Below the pieces are notes generated by a model, which had not been told where the DNA came from, ran no database searches, and saw only the letters and a program-made list of their open reading frames with translations. 64,000 nucleotides of DNA from an uncultured Eubacteriales bacterium. Lineage in GTDB: Bacteria > Bacillota > Clostridia > Oscillospirales > Oscillospiraceae. The first letter of the stretch is position 1, and every line of letters starts with the position of its first letter. The stretch covers positions 1-64,000 of the forward strand of contig UQYT01000001.1 of assembly GCA_900545405.1 (NCBI GenBank), in the 5' to 3' direction. Below are positions 39,386-47,952 of this stretch, piece after piece. The translations under genes were made by a program, and so were the position numbers.

Positions 39386-40087
39386 ATGGCTAACATACTG
39401 ATATGCGATGACGACGTCGATATCGTGTCGGCGCTGAAGATCTACCTGTCGAACGAGGATTACAAGATATACACCGCGTTCACAGGCAAGCAGGCGCTCG
39501 ACTGCGTGAAGGAGCACGACATCGACCTTGTGCTCATGGACGTCATGATGCCGGAAATGGACGGCATCGCGGCGACAGCCAAGCTGAGGGAGGAGTACAA
39601 CATACCCGTCATACTGCTCACGGCCAAGAGCGAGAGCTCCGACAAGGTGCTCGGACTCAACGTGGGCGCGGACGACTACGTGACAAAGCCCTTCGACCCC
39701 ATCGAGGTGCAGGCCCGCGTGCGGAGCCAGCTGCGGCGCTATACGCGCCTGGGCGGCCAGCAAAAGCGCGAGCAGCCGAAGGACACCATCACCATCGGCG
39801 GCGTGGAGCTCAACGACGCCGAGAAATCCGTCACCGTGGACGGCGAGCCGGTGCAGCTCACGCCCATAGAGTACAACATCCTCCACCTGCTGATGCGCAA
39901 CCCGAACCGCGTCTTTTCGTCCACGCAGATCTACGAGCTGGTGTGGAACGAGAACGCCTTCGGCTCGGAGAGCGCCGTCGCAGTCCATATCCGTCACCTC
40001 AGGGAGAAGATCGAGATCAACCCCAGCGAGCCGCGCTACATAAAGGTCGTCTGGGGCCAGGGCTACAAGATGGAGGGCAAAAAGTAA
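39386..40087 (+). CDS. OmpR-family response regulator
   Basis: 233 residues. Receiver domain with acidic pocket ICDDDVD, phospho-acceptor Asp in LVLMDVMMPEMDG, LLTAKSESSDK and DDYVTKPFDPIE. The OmpR-type winged helix follows (VQLTPIEYNILHLLMRNPN, VAVHIRHLREKIE, RYIKVVWGQGYKME). TACAAT near 39361 and GTGAGG before the ATG are visible. Its last base is shared with the histidine kinase start, so the two are coupled. The stimulus is unknown. Confidence 0.94.
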   Translation: MANILICDDDVDIVSALKIYLSNEDYKIYTAFTGKQALDCVKEHDIDLVLMDVMMPEMDGIAATAKLREEYNIPVILLTAKSESSDKVLGLNVGADDYVTKPFDPIEVQARVRSQLRRYTRLGGQQKREQPKDTITIGGVELNDAEKSVTVDGEPVQLTPIEYNILHLLMRNPNRVFSSTQIYELVWNENAFGSESAVAVHIRHLREKIEINPSEPRYIKVVWGQGYKMEGKK

Positions 40088-41769
40088 TGGACGACGAAGT
40101 AATACCCGTTGAGACCGAAAAACCACCGAAGGAGCGCGTGAAGCTCACGCACAGCACCTGGGCCAAGGTCGGCGCCATAGTGCTGCTGTATGTGTCGCTG
40201 ATTTGCGTGCTGATATGCGCCGTATGCTATATCGCAAATGTGGAAGGTTTGGGCAACGCCGAATATGTCCAGGAGAATGTGATCGATTTCCTCGACTTTA
40301 CCCAGCCTGGAGCGATGACGATCGCCCGGATAGTGTGGAACGCATCCAGCTTCTGCGGCGCAAGCGTCTACGTCGGCGTGGTGTTTCTGCTGCTGATGCT
40401 GGCCTGTATGCTCTTCCTGTTCTGTGCCGCCGGGCACAGAAAGGGAGAGACCGAGCCGCGTCTGAATCTTATTGACCGCATACCTCTCGATTTATACGCC
40501 GCAGCAGTCATTTTCGCAGACATATTCCTGATATTTGTTGTCGGTGAAAGAATGGTGTTCAGTGTTCCAAACGGATACACCGCCATCATGCAGTACGCCT
40601 TCCTCGGCTTGTTCGTCCTGTGCGTCGCCTTCGGCCTCATCCTCGCGCTACTTCTTAGCTTCGCCACGCGCGTGAAGTGCGGCAAGTGGTGGCGGAACAC
40701 CGTCATATACCGCGTGCTGCGCCTCATCTGGCGTGTCGTCAAGGCCGTCTGGCACTGGTTCGGCCGCGTGGGCCGCATGATACCCATCGTCTGGCGCACG
40801 GCGCTAATCATGCTGGGGCTTTATATACTGTTATTCCTAATAGTTATTTTGACTCTGAGCGGAAGACCCTTTTGGCTGTTTTTCCTCATCCTGTTCCTTG
40901 CCGTCATCTACGCCGCCGCCATCTTCGGCGCGTGGCAGATGAAGAGCCTCAAAAAGGCCGGTCAGCAGCTGGCCGAGGGCAAGTTCAACGAGAAGATAGA
41001 CACCACGCACATGTACTGGGAGTTCAAGTCCCACGCCGAGAATCTCAACAGCATCGGCGACGGCCTCTCCAAGGAGGTCGCCCAGCGCATGAAGTCGGAG
41101 CGGCTCAAGACCGAGCTCATAACCAACGTCTCGCACGACATCAAGACCCCGCTCACGTCCATCATCAACTACGTCGACCTCCTGCAAAAGGCCAAGACGG
41201 AAGAGGAACGCACCGAGTACCTCGCGGTGCTCGACCGCCAGTCCCACCGTCTCAAGAAGCTGACCGAGGACCTCGTCGAGGCGTCGAAAGCCTCCACCGG
41301 CAATATGAGCGTGAACCTCGCGCCCACGAACACGCAGGAGATAATAAACCAGTCCTACGGCGAGTACAGCGCCAAGCTCGAGGCCGGGCGGCTCAACACC
41401 GTCATCAACATCCCCGAGCCCGTGCCCGTGATAATGGCCGACGGGCGGCTGCTGTGGCGGGTCATAGACAACCTCTTCAACAACGTCGTCAAATACGCCC
41501 TGCCCGAGACCCGCGTCTACGTTGACGTGCACGTCGAAGGGAGCGAGGCGGTCATCTCGATGAAGAACATCTCCCGCGCGGCGCTCAATATCAGCGCGGA
41601 GGAGCTCATGGAGCGCTTTGTCCGAGGCGACGCCTCCCGCAGCACCGAGGGCAGCGGCCTGGGCCTGAACATAGCCCGCAGCCTCACGGAGCTCCAGCAC
41701 GGCAAGTTCTCCATCAGCACCGACGGCGACCTCTTCAAGGCCGAGATAAGGCTGCCGCTGGCACAATAA
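40087..41769 (+). CDS. Membrane sensor histidine kinase
   Basis: 560 residues from the ATG at 40087, which overlaps the regulator stop; the same frame is open further upstream inside the regulator gene. About six membrane helices lie in the first 300 residues, a multi-span sensor rather than the two-helix type. A HAMP-like linker follows, then the HisKA box NVSHDIKTPLTSIINYVDLL and HATPase motifs DNLFNNVVKYALPE and GSGLGLNIARSL. Base composition from about 40220 to 40600 is lower in GC than the flanks. The signal is unknown. Confidence 0.92.
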   Translation: MDDEVIPVETEKPPKERVKLTHSTWAKVGAIVLLYVSLICVLICAVCYIANVEGLGNAEYVQENVIDFLDFTQPGAMTIARIVWNASSFCGASVYVGVVFLLLMLACMLFLFCAAGHRKGETEPRLNLIDRIPLDLYAAAVIFADIFLIFVVGERMVFSVPNGYTAIMQYAFLGLFVLCVAFGLILALLLSFATRVKCGKWWRNTVIYRVLRLIWRVVKAVWHWFGRVGRMIPIVWRTALIMLGLYILLFLIVILTLSGRPFWLFFLILFLAVIYAAAIFGAWQMKSLKKAGQQLAEGKFNEKIDTTHMYWEFKSHAENLNSIGDGLSKEVAQRMKSERLKTELITNVSHDIKTPLTSIINYVDLLQKAKTEEERTEYLAVLDRQSHRLKKLTEDLVEASKASTGNMSVNLAPTNTQEIINQSYGEYSAKLEAGRLNTVINIPEPVPVIMADGRLLWRVIDNLFNNVVKYALPETRVYVDVHVEGSEAVISMKNISRAALNISAEELMERFVRGDASRSTEGSGLGLNIARSLTELQHGKFSISTDGDLFKAEIRLPLAQ

Positions 41770-41781
41770 AATAAGCTGAGC

Positions 41782-41820
41782 ATGACCGGATGGGTTTTAC
41801 CTGTCCGGTCATATTCTTTG
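41782..41820 (+). terminator. Terminator after the kinase gene
   Basis: Stem ATGACCGGA (41782-41790) / TCCGGTCAT (41804-41812) followed by ATTCTTTG. Its right arm overlaps the sigma-E-like -35 of spoIVA. Confidence 0.65.
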
Positions 41821-41837
41821 ACCCGTCCTCATAGTCT
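41809..41837 (+). promoter_or_regulatory. Sigma-E-type promoter of spoIVA
   Basis: The -35 TCATATT (41809-41815) matches KMATATW in full. A 14-nt spacer follows, then the -10 CATAGTCT (41830-41837), six of eight against CATACAHT. The predicted start is about 25 nt before the spoIVA ATG. spoIVA is a known sigma-E gene in B. subtilis. Confidence 0.75.
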
Positions 41838-41870
41838 CTAACAAGAGTTCACGGGAAAAGAGGGCGGAAC

Positions 41871-43349
41871 ATGACAAACACTTCCATTTATCAGGACATA
41901 GCCCAGCGGACCGGCGGGGACATATACCTCGGGCTGGTCGGCCCGGTGCGGACGGGGAAGTCCACGTTCATCCGGCGGTTCATGGAGACGCTGGTGATAC
42001 CGAACATAGAGGACGTGTACGCCCGGGAGCGGGCTAAGGATGAGCTGCCGCAGTCCGGCTCGGGCCGGACGATAATGACGGCGGAGCCGAAATTCGTGCC
42101 GGAGGACGCGGTGGACGTGACGCTCGAGGGCGGAGTATCGTTCTCGGTGCGCCTGGTGGACTGCGTGGGCTATATGGTGGACGGCGCCTCGGGCCAGTTT
42201 GAGGACGGAGCGGAGCGCATGGTCGCCACGCCCTGGTTCGACGAGGAGGTCAGCATGAGCCGCGCCGCCGAGGAGGGCACCCGCCGGGTCATCGCGGAGC
42301 ACTCCACCATAGGCATCGTCATGACGACGGACGGCAGCATCTGCGGCATCCCGCGCGAGGGCTACGTCCACGCCGAGGAGCGCGTGGTGTCTGAGCTCAA
42401 GGCGATAGGAAAGCCCTTCGTACTCATCTTGAACAGCGCGGAGCCCTATTCCGAGGCCGCGCAGGCGCTCCGGACGGAGCTGGCCGAAAAATACGGCGTC
42501 ACCTGCGTCTGTGTGAACTGCCTAGACCTCTCCGGCGAGGACATCGAGGAAATACTCAAGTTCGCGCTCTATGAGTTCCCGATAGCGGAGCTCGGCATAT
42601 ACCTGCCGTCCTGGCTGGACGCGCTGCCCGCGGACGCGCCGCTCAAGGCGGGCATCTTCGAGGGCATATCCGAGGCCGTGCAGAACATGAGCCGCGTGCG
42701 GGACGCCTTCGGCATCATGGACGCCCTCGGCTCGCGCGAGGACGTGAGCGCAGCGGGCGTCAAGAAGGTTGATATGGGCACCGGCAAGGTCACGGCGGAG
42801 ATCGAGCTTCCGCGCAGCCTCTATTATGAGACGATAAGCGAGCAGTCCGGCTTCGAGATACGCGACGACGGCGACCTCATGACGCTGCTGACGCATATAA
42901 AGGACATCAAGGCCGACTACGACCACGTCAGCGAGGCCCTGCGCGACGTGCGCGAGAAGGGCTACGGCGTAGTCATGCCCCGGCCCGACGAGCTCAAGCT
43001 GGAGGAGCCGCAGATCGTGCGCAGCGGCGGACGTTACAGCGTGCGGCTCAAGGCCAGCGCGCCGAGCATACACATGATGATGACGAATATAGAGACGGAG
43101 GTCACGCCCGCCCTCGGCGGCGAGAAGGCGTCCGAGGAGATAATGGGTTTCCTGCTCCAGGGTTTCGACGGCGACGTGAGCCGTATCTGGGAGTCGAACA
43201 TCTTCGGCAAGTCGCTCTACGACATCGCGGAGGAGGGGCTCGAGTCCAAGATCAAGCGCATGCCGCCCAGCGTGCAGAACAAACTGCGCTGCACCATGCA
43301 GCGCATAGTGAACGAGGGCAGCGGCGGCCTCATATGCATAATCCTGTAA
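41871..43349 (+). CDS. spoIVA: Stage IV sporulation protein A
   Basis: 492 residues, the usual length. The N-terminal ATPase domain has IYLGLVGPVRTGKSTFIRRF with Walker A near 24-32, MTAEPKFVPEDAV, LVDCVGYMVDGA and the TDGSICGIPREGYV block. The C-terminus ends in GSGGLICIIL, the membrane-targeting tail type. SpoIVA polymerises with ATP hydrolysis on the forespore membrane and forms the base of the spore coat. A good sigma-E promoter and an AAGAGGGCGG ribosome binding site precede it. Confidence 0.97.
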   Translation: MTNTSIYQDIAQRTGGDIYLGLVGPVRTGKSTFIRRFMETLVIPNIEDVYARERAKDELPQSGSGRTIMTAEPKFVPEDAVDVTLEGGVSFSVRLVDCVGYMVDGASGQFEDGAERMVATPWFDEEVSMSRAAEEGTRRVIAEHSTIGIVMTTDGSICGIPREGYVHAEERVVSELKAIGKPFVLILNSAEPYSEAAQALRTELAEKYGVTCVCVNCLDLSGEDIEEILKFALYEFPIAELGIYLPSWLDALPADAPLKAGIFEGISEAVQNMSRVRDAFGIMDALGSREDVSAAGVKKVDMGTGKVTAEIELPRSLYYETISEQSGFEIRDDGDLMTLLTHIKDIKADYDHVSEALRDVREKGYGVVMPRPDELKLEEPQIVRSGGRYSVRLKASAPSIHMMMTNIETEVTPALGGEKASEEIMGFLLQGFDGDVSRIWESNIFGKSLYDIAEEGLESKIKRMPPSVQNKLRCTMQRIVNEGSGGLICIIL

Positions 43350-43353
43350 GCAA

Positions 43354-43395
43354 ACCGGCCCGGTGGAGATTCCACCGGGCCGGTCCCGCATTTTT
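43354..43395. terminator. spoIVA terminator
   Basis: A 14-bp perfect stem ACCGGCCCGGTGGA / TCCACCGGGCCGGT with a 3-nt loop, then CCCGCATTTTT. It may serve the convergent small membrane gene as well. Confidence 0.85.
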
Positions 43396-43685
43396 CACTT
43401 ATATCGCTCCGCCTCGCGCAGCGCCGCGCTCTTGAGCAGCAGAAAGGCTCCGCTGATGAAGATGAGGGCGTATGCCGCAACCGGCAGATAGAGCTGCAAA
43501 AAACTTCTGCCTGCGTCAGGGCCTCCGCTGATGCCGTAAAGATACACCAGCAGCCCGGCGCTCGCGCCCGAAAGCACCGAAGTCAGCCCGCCGCATATCG
43601 TCCTCAGCAGCAGATTCCTGCCGAAAACGGACTCTGCGAGACAGGCCAGCATCAGCACATTGGCCGCGATAAACAGCTCGGTCAT
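43395..43685 (-). CDS. Small hypothetical membrane protein
   Basis: 96 residues from the ATG at 43685, with TGGAGG 9 nt upstream. Three hydrophobic segments (about 3-18, 26-45, 58-84) and a basic C-terminus (REAERYK). It lies downstream of vanT on the same strand but has its own promoter (43718-43746). It does not resemble VanZ or other known van accessory proteins. Function unknown. Confidence 0.6.
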   Translation of the reverse strand: MTELFIAANVLMLACLAESVFGRNLLLRTICGGLTSVLSGASAGLLVYLYGISGGPDAGRSFLQLYLPVAAYALIFISGAFLLLKSAALREAERYK

Positions 43686-43717
43686 GGCCAAACCTCCAGA
43701 AAACATGTTGTAGGCGC

Positions 43718-43746
43718 ATATTACCACAGAAAGTCCGGCCGGTCAA
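43718..43746 (-). promoter_or_regulatory. Promoter of the small membrane gene
   Basis: Minus strand TTGACC (43746-43741), 17 nt, TAATAT (43723-43718). The -35 begins 5 nt after the vanT stop codon. Confidence 0.75.
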
Positions 43747-43750
43747 CAGC

Positions 43751-45831
43751 TTATTGCCACACTCTCGGCAGACGTTTGCCGAGGCGGCTGAGTATCTCGT
43801 TTGAAATGGTCCCGCAGTGCCCGGCGAGCTCCTCACAGGGGAGGCCGGGTCCGATGAGCACCACCGTGTCGCCGGGTCTCACCTCGCCGCAGTCCGTGAC
43901 GTCCACAAAGAGCTGGTCCATGCACACGCGGCCTATCACCGACGCGCGACGCCCATTTACAAGTACCTCAGCGCCCTCGCACCCGCGCGGATAGCCGTCG
44001 CCGTAGCCTATGGGCAGCACGGCAATGCGGCTCGCCCGGGCCGTGGTGTAGGCAAGGCCGTAGCCGAGGCCCGCGCCCGCGGGCAGGGAGCGCACCTGCT
44101 CGACACGGGCCTTCAGGCTCAGCGCCGGGACAAGCCCCGGCCAGACGCCGACGTCGTCCCCGGCGGAGCTTTTGACGCCGTAGAGGGCTATGCCGACCCT
44201 CGCATAGGCGCAGCGCGCGTCGGGGTAGTTGAGCAGGCCGTAGCTGCTCTGCGTGTGGAGTTTTCCCGGGTCATAGCCGTCCCGCCTGAGCGCGTCGGCC
44301 AGCGCAAAGAAGCGCCCGACCTGCCCCTCGGTAAAGCTCCGGCTTTCGGCCGAGAGACTGTCCGAGACGCACAGGTGCGTATACATGCCCGTTACGCGCA
44401 GATGGGGGAGGGAGAATATCTCCTCAATGCCCGCGATGTCGCCGGGATCGGTGCCGAGGCGGTGCATTCCGGTGTCTATCTTGATGTGCACGTCGATGCT
44501 CCGCCCGAAGGCGGAGAGGGCGCGCGCGTAGTCCGGCTCCGTCACCGTCTGCGTGAGATGATAGCGCGCGAGGCAGTCAAAGCTCTCGGGCGCGGTCCAG
44601 CCGAGGACGAGAATGACGCCCTTTACACCGGCGCGCCGGAGCTGCACGCCCTCGGCGGCACAGGCCACGGCAAAGGCCCTCACCCCGCAGCCGTTGAGCA
44701 GCCGCGCGGCTTTCACCGCGCCGTGGCCGTAGGCCTCGCACTTGAGCACGGCCATGAGCTCGCAGCCGACGGGGAGGATGGAGCGCAGGGCCTCCGCGTT
44801 TTGCCGGAGTGCCCCGGAGTCCACCTCGACCCAGGCGCGGCCCCGGTCGTCCGGCCTGACCGGCCTGATTCGCCGCCAGACGAGCAGTATCACCGCCGCA
44901 GCCGCCGCCGTGCCGAGGCAGACCGCAAGATAGTGCCCCACGCTGTTTTCCACCAGCGGCCCCCACAGCCCGGCCACGCGCGCCGCGCCGCGCACGAGCA
45001 CTATCACCCAGGGGTGCAGGATGTAGACCAGCAGCGAAAACGGCGCCATCCAGCCCGCGGCCTTCCCGCGCGGGATTAGCAGCAGCGCAAAGAGGAAATA
45101 CATGACGGCGGGCAGGAAAACGTACATGCTGTCGTGCCTCTGCCACCCTAGCCGCCGCAAAAGCAGCGCCTCCGCGAGCATGAGCGCAAATGCCGCGGCA
45201 GTCCCGCCGCCGAGACGCCCTTGCCGGGAAGTCTGTCCCCACGCATAGCCGCGCCCAGCAGCAGAAAGAGCGGCGCAAAGAACAGGCCGTTCCGCGTATA
45301 GCCAGCGACGCTGAAAATGACGTTGTAGACATCGGAGACCACCGGCACTCCGCTCACGAGCCCCCAGTAGCTGTCTCCCAGCAGCCCGAGCAGATACAGC
45401 GCGCCCGCGATGCCGAGCCCCGCCCTCGAGCGCGCGAGCAGCGAGGCGGCGAGTACGCCGAGCAGCGCGGCGGGCAGGTACCAGAGGTGATAAAAGGTGC
45501 CCTCAAAGAGCAGCTGCGTCAGCGCCGCTCCGGGCGTGAGGCCATTGAAATTGCCCGCGTAGAGGTTCAGCGGCAGATAGAGCAAAATGCTGGCCAGGTA
45601 TATGACGCCGGTCTTTTTGAGGAATTTCCGCGTCTTTTCCGGCTTGCCGATGACAAAATAGCCGGTGACCATGAAGAAAAACGGCACCGCTGCGCGCGCA
45701 AGCACACGGGTGAAGATGAAGTCCGCCGTCTCGCTGTAAGTCAGCAGCGGCGAGCAGTGGATGGCCACCACCAAAAATGCCGCCGCGACCCGGAAATATT
45801 CGATGCCGACGAGTTTTCTTGCTGTTTTCAT
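43751..45831 (-). pseudogene. vanT: VanT-type membrane serine racemase, frameshifted
   Basis: The first frame (ATG 45831, overlapping the vanXY stop) gives an acyltransferase-3-like membrane domain, VGIEYFRVAAAFLVVAIHCS onward, and goes out of frame near LPGKGVSAAG. The second frame continues the same protein without a break: ALMLAEALLLRRLGWQRHDS, further helices, then an alanine racemase fold with PLP-Lys in AVLKCEAYGHG. At the position of the substrate-pocket Tyr of alanine racemases it has Asn (TISNEILSRL), the change linked to serine racemisation in VanT. One base is lost or gained between about 45182 and 45240. Repaired, the protein would be about 693 residues, normal for VanT. Confidence 0.85.
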
Positions 45832-46553
45832 GCCGGTTTTCTCCAAAGCGTGTAGATGTAGCCGTCCACATTGTTGCCCGAGACCTGATACGGCGCGTCG
45901 GGCAGCCCGAGCGCGTCGCGCGCCCCCGCAAAGCCGACCTCGGCCTCATAGACCTCGCCGCGCACCTCGAGCAGCCGCTCGGGGTAGGGGTAGGCGCGCA
46001 GATATTCGACGTATTCCTCAAGGCAGAGCCCCATCTCGCACATTATCCGCGCGTGCGGGCGGCCGACATAGCGGAAGTGCCAGGGCTCGGCGGCGATGCC
46101 GGTGACGCCCTCCTTGCCGCCCTGATAGCGCTCGACAAAGCCGTAGTCCGCCGCAAGGGCGCGGAAGCGGCCGCAGACGCCGTCATAGGGGAACTCGGGC
46201 CGGATGAAGTCGATGTTGTCGGCCCGGAGCGCCAGATCGATGGCGAGGCCGGTCTGGTGCTCGCTGCAGCCGGGGAGGGCGACGTATTTGCGCGTGAACT
46301 CCTCGCCGCTCTCGCGCATGGAGCCGTCCCATATCTCCCGCTGCTCGGCCTCAGAGCGCCAGCCGCTGACGGGGACTATCTCGCCCGCCGCGCCGATGCG
46401 GGAGATGAGCCCGGAGAGCATCGCCGCCGCGCGGGTATCGAGCAGTATGTCGCTGCCCGGCACCGCCGGGGCGAGGACGGGGCGCTCCATGTGCTGGATC
46501 GGGTGCTCTGCGTTTACCAGGATGAGCAGCCCGTTGTGTATCCCGCCGCGCAT
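45828..46553 (-). CDS. vanXY: VanXY-type D,D-dipeptidase/carboxypeptidase
   Basis: 241 residues, no signal peptide, so cytoplasmic as expected of VanXY. Zinc-site motifs are SEHQTGLAIDLAL (His99, Asp106) and AEPWHFRYVG (catalytic Glu156, His159); PVSGWRSEAEQREIW and KYVALPGC precede them. The enzyme removes D-Ala-D-Ala dipeptides and terminal D-Ala from precursors, so that only D-Ala-D-Ser ends persist. The C-terminal 60 residues (EEYVEYLRAY and on) extend beyond the catalytic core. It starts 3 nt after vanG and overlaps vanT by ATGA. Confidence 0.92.
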   Translation of the reverse strand: MRGGIHNGLLILVNAEHPIQHMERPVLAPAVPGSDILLDTRAAAMLSGLISRIGAAGEIVPVSGWRSEAEQREIWDGSMRESGEEFTRKYVALPGCSEHQTGLAIDLALRADNIDFIRPEFPYDGVCGRFRALAADYGFVERYQGGKEGVTGIAAEPWHFRYVGRPHARIMCEMGLCLEEYVEYLRAYPYPERLLEVRGEVYEAEVGFAGARDALGLPDAPYQVSGNNVDGYIYTLWRKPA

Positions 46554-46556
46554 GGC

Positions 46557-47612
46557 TCAGCCCTCCAGCCCGTAGGCCACGAGCTCGTCAAGCAGGACGG
46601 GGAAGTCGTAGCCGATGCCGCGCATCATGTTGGGAAAGCGGCTGTGCGACGTGAAACCGGGTATGGTGTTGACCTCGTTGAACACCAGCCGCCCGCCGGG
46701 CTCGAGGAACATGTCCACCCTCGCAAAGCAGCGGCAGCCGAGGGCGCGGTATATGCGCTTGGCCGTCTCCTGAATGCGCTGCTCCGTCTCCACGTCCACG
46801 CGCGCGGGCATGTGTATTTTGGAGGTGATGAGGTTGTACTTCTCAACATAGTCAAAGAGCGCGCCCTGTATCTCTATCTCGTCCGCCCGCCCGGTGATAA
46901 GCTCGCCATTGCCCATGACGGCGCAGCCGACCTCGAAACCGGGGATGGCCTCCTCGATTATTACCTCGCGGTCGAACTTGAGCGCCTCCTTGACCGCGGC
47001 GCGGAGGTTTGCGGCGTTCTCGACCCTGGTGATACCGAAGGACGAGCCCGCGCGCACAGGTTTAACGAACACCGGCATGGCCATCCCCGCCGTGAGCCGC
47101 TCCAGCTCGGCGGTAGATGGCAGGCCGGAGAAGGCGACGGACCTCGGCACGTCCACCCCGGCGAGCGAGGCCAGCTTGTGGGCGCGGTCCTTGTCCATGC
47201 AGAGCGCAGAGGCGAGCGTGCCGCAGCCGATGACGGGTATGCCCGCCAGCTCGCAGAGGCCCTGCACGGTGCCGTCCTCGCCAAAGCGCCCGTGCAGCAC
47301 GGGAAAGGCCGCGTCCAGCCTCGTCGTTCGCACGCCGTTCATGCGAAACTCCACAATGCCGTGCAGGTCGCGGTCCGGCGAGATGACGGCGGGCACGCAC
47401 TTTGAGCGGTCGGCGCTCCAGCTGTCGTCCTCCAGCGCCTCCGGGCCGCCGTAGTAGCGGAACCACTCGCCGCCCTTGGTGATGCCGAGCAGCACGAGCT
47501 CGTATTTGTCGCGGTCGAGATTCACGATGACCGAGTGCGCCGACTCCAGCGATACCGGGTACTCGCTCGAGCAGCCGCCGAAAATCACCGCGATCTTGAG
47601 TTTCCTGTCCAT
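46557..47612 (-). CDS. vanG: VanG-type D-alanine--D-serine ligase
   Basis: 351 residues, an ATP-grasp ligase. Matches to VanG are strong and distinctive: KIAVIFGGCSSEYPVSLESA, SALCMDKDRAHKLASLAGV, FVKPVRAGSSFGITRVE, EKYNLITSKIHMPARVD, and FNEVNTIPGFTSHSRFPNMM. It makes D-Ala-D-Ser for cell-wall precursors with low vancomycin affinity. An AGGAGGC site precedes the ATG. The IS110-type element begins only about 60 bp upstream, between vanG and vanRS, so its native promoter region is probably altered. Confidence 0.94.
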   Translation of the reverse strand: MDRKLKIAVIFGGCSSEYPVSLESAHSVIVNLDRDKYELVLLGITKGGEWFRYYGGPEALEDDSWSADRSKCVPAVISPDRDLHGIVEFRMNGVRTTRLDAAFPVLHGRFGEDGTVQGLCELAGIPVIGCGTLASALCMDKDRAHKLASLAGVDVPRSVAFSGLPSTAELERLTAGMAMPVFVKPVRAGSSFGITRVENAANLRAAVKEALKFDREVIIEEAIPGFEVGCAVMGNGELITGRADEIEIQGALFDYVEKYNLITSKIHMPARVDVETEQRIQETAKRIYRALGCRCFARVDMFLEPGGRLVFNEVNTIPGFTSHSRFPNMMRGIGYDFPVLLDELVAYGLEG

Positions 47613-47694
47613 ATATAAAGCCTCCTCGTATAATAAGTTTCAAAGTGGATAAATCAGGTATCAGCAGGCTCTGGGATGCCCGTGATACAATAGC

Positions 47695-47900
47695 TGTAGG
47701 ACAGCAGGGTCAAGCTCAGAAGCCTCCAGTTGAGCCGCAAGGCTGCTTCAAGCAAAGTCTGTCCCCCTGAGCCGGAAGTTAGCTGCAAACTCATTGGCTG
47801 TTTGCCGGAGGCAAGGCCGCCCTTTCAGCAGTAAGGGATATCGCATCGGCCTTCTCCGGAATGATTCTGATACGCGAGGTAGCGGATGCTCCGGTTATCA
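47695..47900 (+). ncRNA. Candidate bridge RNA in the IS110 left end
   Basis: The non-coding left end can fold extensively: GGACAG (47699-47704) pairs with CTGTCC (47759-47764), TTGCC-GGA-GGCAA (47802-47814) forms a hairpin, and GGCC (47815-47818) pairs with the GGCC at 47848-47851 around a CCCTT/AAGGG stem. IS110-group elements encode a target/donor-pairing bridge RNA in this position. TACAAT at 47686-47691 could be its -10. The exact ends and loops cannot be fixed by eye. Confidence 0.5.
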
Positions 47901-47952
47901 TGGGTATCTCAAAGCCTGCTGGTCTGAAATCTCCATGAGGGGAGGTGAAAAT

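Noticed and set aside
43395..43685. Small membrane gene as vanZ or another van accessory gene
   Set aside because: It is shorter than VanZ, shows no VanZ motifs and has its own promoter just after the vanT stop.
45182..45240. Programmed -1 frameshifting in vanT
   Set aside because: No slippery heptamer or clear downstream stimulatory structure is visible, and VanT homologues are read in one frame.
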